From an uncultured Flavobacteriales bacterium (lineage in GTDB: Bacteria; Bacteroidota; Bacteroidia; Flavobacteriales_D; Crocinitomicaceae), in assembly GCA_903899795.1 (NCBI GenBank), contig CAIUKX010000416.1, positions 1-5,862 on the forward strand: DNA of 5,862 nt, given 5' to 3'. The number at the start of each line of letters is the position of its first letter. Position 1 is the first letter of the stretch. Below the pieces are notes generated by a model. It made no database searches and was not told where the DNA came from. It worked only from the letters and a program-made list of their open reading frames with translations. Positions 1 through 5,862 of this stretch are shown in pieces. The position numbers were made by a program, and so were the translations under genes.

Positions 1-2170
1 CTTGCATGTCATTTTTCAATTGATCCATCAGAATATTGGTCAATCTAGAATTTGTATGCGTCCAAATATCAATGATTTGATTATAACGTTCGTTATTGGT
101 AATCAATCCCATGTTATAGTTAGATAATACTTCTTTCGCCTCAACCTCCGCTTTAGCTACAAGTGTTTCTTTCTCTTTCGGGATGATAATATCTTCCAAG
201 TTGAATGAAAGACCACCTTTGAAAGCCATATCAAAACCTATTTCCTTGATATCATCCAAGAATTGAGCTGTACGGGAAGTTCCTGAAACTTTCAATACAT
301 TTCCAATGATATCACGCAGTGCTTTTTTCGTTAATACATCATTGATGAAACCAACTTCTCTCGGAACAAGTTCGTTGAACAATACTCGTCCACAAGTTGT
401 TTCTATCATCATCAATGTAGGAATTCCATTTTCATCCAGATCATACGTTTTCACTTTGAGGTGAGCATGTAAATCCAGTTTTCTTTCGTTATAAGCTATT
501 GTAACTTCTTCTGGAGAATAAAAAATTGAATCCTCACCTTTCATTGTATATTCTGGAGTAGATCTTTTACCTTTTGTAATGTAGTAAAGACCCAAAACCA
601 TATCCTGAGATGGAACCGCAATAGGCGCCCCATTAGCAGGATTCAAAATATTATGAGATGCAAGCATCAACAATTGAGCTTCCAAAATTGCAGCATTACC
701 TAATGGTAAGTGAACCGCCATTTGGTCACCGTCAAAATCGGCGTTGAATGCAGTCGTAACCAATGGGTGAAGACGAATCGCTTTTCCTTCGATCATTTTC
801 GGTTGGAAAGCCTGAATACCCAAACGGTGAAGAGTAGGAGCCCTGTTCAATAATACTGGGTGACCTTTCAATATACTCTCTAAAATGTCCCAAACAACTG
901 GCTCTTTTTTGTCAACAATTTTCTTAGCTGACTTCACAGTTTTAACAATACCTCTTTCAATCAACTTACGGATGATGAACGGTTTGTATAACTCTGCTGC
1001 CATATTTTTTGGCAAACCACATTCGTGTAATTTCAAATCCGGTCCAACAACAATTACCGAACGAGCTGAATAATCAACACGTTTTCCTAATAAGTTTTGA
1101 CGGAAACGACCTTGTTTACCTTTCAATGAATCAGAAAGTGATTTCAACGGTCTGTTCGAGTCCGTTTTAACCGCACTTGATTTACGTGAATTATCGAATA
1201 ATGAATCAACTGACTCTTGAAGCATACGCTTCTCATTACGCAAGATAACTTCCGGTGCTTTGATTTCGATCAAACGTTTCAAACGATTGTTACGAATAAT
1301 CACACGACGGTATAAGTCATTTAAATCTGAAGTCGCAAAACGTCCACCATCCAACGGAACTAACGGTCTCAATTCAGGTGGAATAACCGGAACAACTTTC
1401 ACAATCATCCATTCCGGACGATTTTCAATTCTTTCCTGAGATTCACGCATTGATTCCACAACCTGAAGACGTTTTAATGCTTCATTTTTACGTTGCATGG
1501 AAGTTTCAGTATTCGCTTGGTGACGAAGATCGTAAGAAGTTTGTTCCAGATCCAATGTTTTCAACAAATCGAACAGAGCCTCAGCTCCCATTTTAGCGAT
1601 GAATTTATTTGGATCTGTATCTTCCAAATATTGATTTTCTTTCGGAAGTGTATCTAGGATATCCAAATACTCCTCTTCCATTAAGAAATCCAAACGCTTC
1701 AATTCTGAACCATCTTTATTTCTAGCGATACCACCTTGAATCACAACAAATCTCTCGTAATAAATGATTTGATCTAATTTTTTGGTTGGTAATCCTAACA
1801 AATAACCTATTTTATTCGGAAGTGAACGGAAATACCAGATGTGTGCGACCGGAACAACCAATGAAATGTGTCCCATTCTTTCACGACGTACTTTTTTCTC
1901 TGTTACTTCCACACCACAACGGTCACAAACGATTCCTTTGTATCGGATTCTTTTGTATTTACCGCAATGACATTCGTAATCTTTAACCGGCCCGAAGATT
2001 CTCTCGCAGAACAAACCATCTCTTTCCGGTTTGTACGTACGGTAATTAATCGTTTCTGGCTTAAGTACTTCTCCACTTGATTGCTCAAGAATCAACTCTG
2101 GCGATGCCAGAGAGATCGTTATTTTGTCGAAGCTACTTTGCGTTTTCGGTGTTTCTTTTCTGTAAGCCAT
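1..2170 (-). CDS. rpoC: DNA-directed RNA polymerase subunit beta-prime, N-terminal half (3' end cut by window)
   Basis: Beta-prime carries the catalytic Mg ion of RNA polymerase and forms the clamp that holds DNA and sigma. The ATG at 2170-2168 opens MAYRKETPKT, and an in-frame TAG at 2188-2186 with no ATG, GTG or TTG between makes this start firm. The frame stays open for 723 codons to the left edge. Visible landmarks by residue: zinc site 1 with C67-x-C69 and C82-x2-C85; the lid-region motif RPLVPLDGGRF near 268-278; clamp helices starting at Y287 (YRRVIIRNNRLKRL), the main sigma contact; the switch-region stretch GKQGRFRQNLLGKRVDYSAR; and the catalytic loop NADFDGDQ at 476-483, with D478, D480 and D482 matching E. 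coli D460, D462 and D464. The last 60 or so residues (GLITNNERYNQIIDIW) match the secondary-channel rim helices. The second zinc site, bridge helix and trigger loop lie beyond the window. The gene follows rpoB by 38 bases in the same direction. Identification is secure. Confidence 0.98.
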   Translation of the reverse strand, partial: MAYRKETPKTQSSFDKITISLASPELILEQSSGEVLKPETINYRTYKPERDGLFCERIFGPVKDYECHCGKYKRIRYKGIVCDRCGVEVTEKKVRRERMGHISLVVPVAHIWYFRSLPNKIGYLLGLPTKKLDQIIYYERFVVIQGGIARNKDGSELKRLDFLMEEEYLDILDTLPKENQYLEDTDPNKFIAKMGAEALFDLLKTLDLEQTSYDLRHQANTETSMQRKNEALKRLQVVESMRESQERIENRPEWMIVKVVPVIPPELRPLVPLDGGRFATSDLNDLYRRVIIRNNRLKRLIEIKAPEVILRNEKRMLQESVDSLFDNSRKSSAVKTDSNRPLKSLSDSLKGKQGRFRQNLLGKRVDYSARSVIVVGPDLKLHECGLPKNMAAELYKPFIIRKLIERGIVKTVKSAKKIVDKKEPVVWDILESILKGHPVLLNRAPTLHRLGIQAFQPKMIEGKAIRLHPLVTTAFNADFDGDQMAVHLPLGNAAILEAQLLMLASHNILNPANGAPIAVPSQDMVLGLYYITKGKRSTPEYTMKGEDSIFYSPEEVTIAYNERKLDLHAHLKVKTYDLDENGIPTLMMIETTCGRVLFNELVPREVGFINDVLTKKALRDIIGNVLKVSGTSRTAQFLDDIKEIGFDMAFKGGLSFNLEDIIIPKEKETLVAKAEVEAKEVLSNYNMGLITNNERYNQIIDIWTHTNSRLTNILMDQLKNDMQ
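725..745 (-). other. Catalytic Mg-binding loop NADFDGD of beta-prime
   Basis: The codons read Asn-Ala-Asp-Phe-Asp-Gly-Asp and are followed by Gln-Met-Ala-Val-His. The three aspartates (residues 478, 480 and 482) chelate the active-site magnesium in all multisubunit RNA polymerases. All three are present, so the half of the enzyme seen here looks catalytically competent. Confidence 0.97.
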
Positions 2171-2208
2171 AGTATTGCTTAATATCTATAATTTAACTAC
2201 TTGGAAAA
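2171..2208 (-). other. rpoB-rpoC intergenic spacer, AT-rich, no Shine-Dalgarno
   Basis: These 38 bases separate the rpoB stop from the rpoC ATG. On the coding strand the last 18 bases before the ATG are TAGATATTAAGCAATACT. They contain no GGAGG-like core at the usual distance, which fits the weak use of Shine-Dalgarno pairing known for Bacteroidota. I see no stem-loop followed by a T run, so no terminator, and no TAnnTTTG-type Bacteroidota -7 element. The sequence therefore gives no reason to split rpoB and rpoC into separate transcripts. Confidence 0.8.
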
Positions 2209-5200
2209 TTAATCTAATGAAATGTTCAAACATAAACCTCTCAACTCATGCAACAATACGTTGAACGATTCAGGAATTCCTGGTTCAGGAATATTATCTC
2301 CCTTAACAATCGCTTCGTATGCTTTCGCACGACCTGCAACATCATCAGATTTAACTGTAAGAATCTCTTGTAACAAGTGCGCTGCACCGAATGCTTCAAG
2401 AGCCCAAACCTCCATTTCTCCAAAACGCTGACCTCCGAATTGAGCTTTACCTCCAAGAGGTTGTTGCGTAATCAATGAGTATGGTCCGATTGAACGAGCA
2501 TGCATTTTGTCATCAACCATATGGGCTAATTTCAACATGTATATAACTCCAACCGTTGCAGTTTGGTGGAAACGCTCTCCTGTTCCTCCATCATAAAGGT
2601 AAGTTTTACCTGATTTGGGTACTCCCGCTTTTGCAGTCCACTCATCAATTTCATATGGTTTCGCTCCATCGAAAATAGGTGTGGCAAATTTTACTCCTAA
2701 TTTCTCACCAGCCCAACCTAAAACTGTTTCGTAAACTTGTCCAAGGTTCATACGAGATGGTACCCCTAATGGATTCAATACGATATCCACTGGTGTCCCG
2801 TCTTCCAAGAACGGCATGTCTTCCACTTTAACGATGTTAGCAACGATCCCTTTGTTACCGTGACGACCCGCCATTTTATCACCTACTTTCAACTTACGTT
2901 TCTTAGCGATGTAAACTTTAGCCATTTTCACGATACCTGCCGGTAATTCATCCCCAACTGAAATATGGAATTTTTTACGTTTGTATGTTCCAAGTAAATC
3001 ATTCGCTTTAATGTTAAAGTTGTGAATTACTCGTCCAATCAAGGTATTTAATTTATCATCCGCAGTCCAGTTTGTCGGATTAACAATTGAATAGTCAATT
3101 GCCAACAAATTTTTCTGCGTGAATTTCGTGCCTTTTTTGATGATTTCTTCTCTAAAGTTATTGAATACACCATTCGCTTTTGCTTCACCTAATAGGTTCA
3201 ACAATTTATCAGCCAAACGATCCTTCAATACTGCAAAGTCTTTTTCGTAATCTACATCAAGAGCCTCCAATAATGGTTTATCTTGTGCTTTAGATTTTCT
3301 ATCCTTTACTGCTCTAGAGAACAATTTTTTATCGATTACAACACCTCTCAATGAAGGTCCAGCTTTTAACGATGCATCTTTCACATCACCTGCTTTATCT
3401 CCAAAAATAGCACGAAGTAATTTTTCTTCAGGAGATGGATCTGTTTCTCCTTTTGGAGTAATTTTTCCAATAATAATATCTCCTTCTTTGATTTCAGCAC
3501 CAATTCTGATGATTCCATTCTCATCCAAATCTTTAGTCGCTTCTTCACTTACGTTAGGAATATCAGAAGTTAATTCTTCCATTCCACGTTTCGTATCACG
3601 AACATCAACTGTATACTCATCGATATGAATTGATGTGAAAATATCATCACGAACAACTCTTTCTGAGATTACAATCGCATCCTCAAAGTTATATCCTTTC
3701 CATGGCATGAATGCCACTTTCAAGTTTTGACCCAATGCCAATTCACCTTGTTGTGTTGCGTATCCTTCACAAAGTACCTGACCTTTTTCAACTTTATCAC
3801 CTTTCTTCACGATCGGTTTCAAGTTCATACAAGTACTTTGATTTGTTTTAGCAAATTTAGTTAAAGGATAACGAGTCACTTCACTATCGAAAGAAACCAA
3901 TTTATCATCCTCTGTCCAATCGTAACGAATTACAATTTCATTAGCATCAACATATTCAACAACTCCACTGTTCTCTGCATTGATCAATACACGTGAATCT
4001 CTAGCCACTAATCTTTCGATACCAGTTCCAACAATTGGAGAACTTGGTTTCAATAATGGAACAGCTTGACGTTGCATGTTCGATCCCATCAAAGCACGGT
4101 TCGCATCATCATGCTCCAAGAAAGGAATTGAAGAAGCCGCAATGGATGCAATTTGATTTGCTCCTACGTCCATCAATGTCAATTCATTTGGCTGAACAAC
4201 AGGGAAATCACCTTCAAAACGAGCTTTTACAAACTCTGTCAAGAAATTTCCTTTATCATCCACTTTGGCATTTGCCTGAGCGATCATTCTTCCATCTTCC
4301 TCTTCAGCTGACAAGTAAACCGGCTCATTTTCAAGAACCACTTTTCCAGCATCAACTTTACGGTATGGAGTTTCAATGAAACCTAATTTATTTACTTTCG
4401 CAAATACACATAATGAAGAAATCAAACCAATGTTTGGTCCCTCTGGTGTTTCAATTGTACATAAACGCCCGTAGTGAGTATAGTGAACGTCACGTACCTC
4501 GAAACCTGCACGCTCTCTCGAAAGTCCACCAGGCCCTAGTGCCGAAAGACGACGCTTGTGCGTTACTTCCGAAAGAGGGTTGGTTTGATCCATGAATTGA
4601 GAAAGCTGATTCGTTCCGAAGAAAGAGTTGATCACAGACGAAAGTGTTTTCGCGTTAATCAAATCGATTGGAGTAAACACCTCATTATCTCGAACGTTCA
4701 TACGCTCACGAATTGTTCTGGCCATACGAGCCAAACCAACACCAAACTGAGCATATAATTGTTCACCTACAGTTCTAACACGACGATTAGAAAGGTGATC
4801 GATATCATCAACATCAGCCTTAGAATTTACTAATTCTATAAGGTATTTGATGATCAAAATGATATCATTTTTCGTCAATACTCTTGAATCTTCATCAGAA
4901 GAAATTCCCAATTTTTTATTCAATCGGAAACGACCAACTTCACCAAGATCATAACGAGTATCCGAGAAGAATAATTTTTCAAAAACACTTTTCGCCGTTT
5001 CGTAATCAGGTGGTTCTGCATTACGTAACTGACGGTAGATATGTTCAACAGCCTCTGTGTGAGAGTTTGAAGTATCTTTTTGAAGTGTATTGTATATCAA
5101 CGTAAAATCTGCGCTATTAACATCTTCCTTGTGAAGGATAACTGTTTTCACACCTGAATCTACGATTAAGTCAACGTGAGCGTCTTCAATAACCGTTTCA

Positions 5201-5862
5201 CGATCAAGAAGAACTTCATTTCTTTCAATCGAAACAACCTCTCCTGTATCTTCATCCACGAAATCTTCGATCCATGATTTCAAAACACGAGCTGCTAATT
5301 TACGACCTACTAATTTTTTCAAGTTCACCTTAGTAGCTTTCACTTCATCAGCCAACCCGAAAATTTCCAGAATGTCTTTATCACTTTCATATCCGATTGC
5401 ACGGAAAAGCGTTGTTACAGGTAATTTTTTCTTACGGTCGATGTAAGCATACATTACGCTATTGATATCCGTTGCGAATTCAATCCAAGAACCTTTGAAT
5501 GGAATTACACGAGCAGAGTACAATTTCGTACCGTTTGCGTGACGACTTTGTCCGAAGAAAACACCCGGTGATCTGTGTAACTGAGAAACAATTACACGTT
5601 GTGCACCATTCACCACAAATGAACCTTTAGGTGTCATATAAGGAATTGTACCCAAGTATACATCCTGAACGATGGTTTCAAAATCCTCATGCTCAGGGTC
5701 AGTACAATATAGCTTTAACTTAGCCTTTAACGGCACACTATAGGTCAAACCTCTGTCGATACACTCCTCGATTGTATATCTCGGCGGATCAACGAAATAA
5801 TCCAAAAATTCCAATACAAATTGATTTCTAGTATCTGTAATTGGGAAATTTTCTGAAAATAC
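2209..5862 (-). CDS. rpoB: DNA-directed RNA polymerase subunit beta (5' end cut by window)
   Basis: Beta forms one pincer of RNA polymerase, lines the RNA exit path and holds the rifampicin pocket. The frame is open from the right edge to a TAA at 2211-2209, giving 1217 residues. Bacteroidota beta is usually about 1270 residues, so roughly 50 N-terminal residues are missing. A TTG at 5814-5812 is not the start: the 16 codons before it read VFSENFPITDTRNQFV, a conserved family stretch. Landmarks in order: QRVIVSQLHRSPGVFF (about 5555-5604); DDIDHLSNRRVRTVGE (about 4765-4815); rifampicin cluster I (4537-4617); ETPEGPNIGLI (about 4420-4460); MPWKGYNFEDAIVISERVV (about 3655-3713), with the acidic ED pair near the active site; GDKMAGRHGNKG (2848-2883), whose two lysines match E. 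coli K1065 and K1073 near the initiating nucleotide; and TQQPLGGKAQFGGQRFGEME (about 2415-2475), the C-terminal anchor region that packs on beta-prime. It ends with ESFNVLLHELRGLCLNISLD. rplJ and rplL usually precede rpoB but lie outside the window. Confidence 0.98.
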   Translation of the reverse strand, partial: VFSENFPITDTRNQFVLEFLDYFVDPPRYTIEECIDRGLTYSVPLKAKLKLYCTDPEHEDFETIVQDVYLGTIPYMTPKGSFVVNGAQRVIVSQLHRSPGVFFGQSRHANGTKLYSARVIPFKGSWIEFATDINSVMYAYIDRKKKLPVTTLFRAIGYESDKDILEIFGLADEVKATKVNLKKLVGRKLAARVLKSWIEDFVDEDTGEVVSIERNEVLLDRETVIEDAHVDLIVDSGVKTVILHKEDVNSADFTLIYNTLQKDTSNSHTEAVEHIYRQLRNAEPPDYETAKSVFEKLFFSDTRYDLGEVGRFRLNKKLGISSDEDSRVLTKNDIILIIKYLIELVNSKADVDDIDHLSNRRVRTVGEQLYAQFGVGLARMARTIRERMNVRDNEVFTPIDLINAKTLSSVINSFFGTNQLSQFMDQTNPLSEVTHKRRLSALGPGGLSRERAGFEVRDVHYTHYGRLCTIETPEGPNIGLISSLCVFAKVNKLGFIETPYRKVDAGKVVLENEPVYLSAEEEDGRMIAQANAKVDDKGNFLTEFVKARFEGDFPVVQPNELTLMDVGANQIASIAASSIPFLEHDDANRALMGSNMQRQAVPLLKPSSPIVGTGIERLVARDSRVLINAENSGVVEYVDANEIVIRYDWTEDDKLVSFDSEVTRYPLTKFAKTNQSTCMNLKPIVKKGDKVEKGQVLCEGYATQQGELALGQNLKVAFMPWKGYNFEDAIVISERVVRDDIFTSIHIDEYTVDVRDTKRGMEELTSDIPNVSEEATKDLDENGIIRIGAEIKEGDIIIGKITPKGETDPSPEEKLLRAIFGDKAGDVKDASLKAGPSLRGVVIDKKLFSRAVKDRKSKAQDKPLLEALDVDYEKDFAVLKDRLADKLLNLLGEAKANGVFNNFREEIIKKGTKFTQKNLLAIDYSIVNPTNWTADDKLNTLIGRVIHNFNIKANDLLGTYKRKKFHISVGDELPAGIVKMAKVYIAKKRKLKVGDKMAGRHGNKGIVANIVKVEDMPFLEDGTPVDIVLNPLGVPSRMNLGQVYETVLGWAGEKLGVKFATPIFDGAKPYEIDEWTAKAGVPKSGKTYLYDGGTGERFHQTATVGVIYMLKLAHMVDDKMHARSIGPYSLITQQPLGGKAQFGGQRFGEMEVWALEAFGAAHLLQEILTVKSDDVAGRAKAYEAIVKGDNIPEPGIPESFNVLLHELRGLCLNISLD
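4537..4617 (-). other. Rifampicin-resistance determining region (cluster I) within rpoB
   Basis: The 27 codons correspond to E. coli beta residues 507-533 and run from GTNQLSQFMDQ to RRLSAL. The positions most often changed in resistant mutants keep their wild-type residue: Q513, F514, D516, S522, H526, R529, S531 and L533 (E. coli numbering). Differences from E. coli are S508T, S509N, N518T, I524V and I530L. From memory the first three are usual in Bacteroidota. P564 and I572 of cluster II are also kept in ETPEGPNIGLI, as are the R143 and V146 equivalents in QRVIV. The inference is an unmutated, probably rifampicin-susceptible target; uptake and drug modification cannot be judged from here. 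Confidence 0.85.

Noticed and set aside
885..1073. A 62-codon plus-strand frame with a hydrophobic start, which could look like a small membrane protein
   Set aside because: It is antisense to the conserved rpoC switch and active-site approach region, and has no support beyond being open.
1786..2088. Overlapping short plus-strand frames and one off-frame minus-strand frame across the rpoC 5' end
   Set aside because: The region encodes the well-conserved zinc site 1 of beta-prime in the rpoC frame; these frames are shadows of it with low-complexity, unrecognisable products.
2171..2208. Possible terminator or attenuator between rpoB and rpoC, suggested by AGTA and TACT matching near its ends
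   Set aside because: The pairing is only four bases around a long A/T loop, with no GC-rich stem and no T run placed after a stem.
2222..2456. Short open frames on both strands over the rpoB 3' end
   Set aside because: They overlap the highly conserved C-terminal part of beta (KAQFGGQRFGEMEVWALEA) in other frames and have no independent signal.
4035..4379. A 114-codon open frame on the plus strand, antisense to rpoB
   Set aside because: It lies fully inside conserved rpoB coding sequence, its His/Gln/Leu/Pro-rich composition is what the reverse complement of this gene gives, and no recognisable domain or ribosome binding site is seen.
4413..5105. Three further plus-strand frames of 60-73 codons antisense to rpoB
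   Set aside because: They are complements of conserved beta sequence with no start signals or recognisable motifs.

Overview
The window holds parts of two adjacent housekeeping genes, both on the minus strand: rpoB (RNA polymerase beta, right to left from 5862 to 2209) and rpoC (beta-prime, from 2170 to the left edge). The window cuts both, so rpoB lacks the first few dozen codons and rpoC lacks its second half. A 38-base spacer separates them. Transcription runs from the right edge to the left edge, in the usual bacterial order rpoB then rpoC, and the two genes are almost certainly co-transcribed.

The organism looks like a member of the Bacteroidota. The beta rifampicin region reads GTNQLSQFMDQTNPLSEVTH and its flank reads DVHYTHYGRLCTIETPEG. 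Beta-prime starts with an LASPELILEQSSGEVLKPET-type segment and has VDYSARSVIVVGP where proteobacteria have VDYSGRSVITVGP. There is no Shine-Dalgarno sequence before rpoC, and the DNA is AT-rich (about 33-45 % GC in sampled lines). A flavobacterial or neighbouring lineage is plausible, but I cannot fix family or genus from two partial genes.

Region by region: 1-2170 is the rpoC 5' part (723 complete codons plus one base), 2171-2208 is the spacer, and 2209-5862 is rpoB without its first codons (1217 residues plus stop). Both frames are open throughout with intact signature motifs, and I see no frameshift, insertion sequence, RNA gene, CRISPR array or terminator. The two products form the catalytic cleft of RNA polymerase. 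Beta supplies the rifampicin pocket and the lysines near the active site, and beta-prime supplies the Mg-binding NADFDGDQ loop, the first zinc site and the sigma-binding clamp helices.

I looked for a hidden or novel system on both strands and did not find one. The findings below are low-interest notes on lineage-specific details and annotation pitfalls in an ordinary core-genome region.
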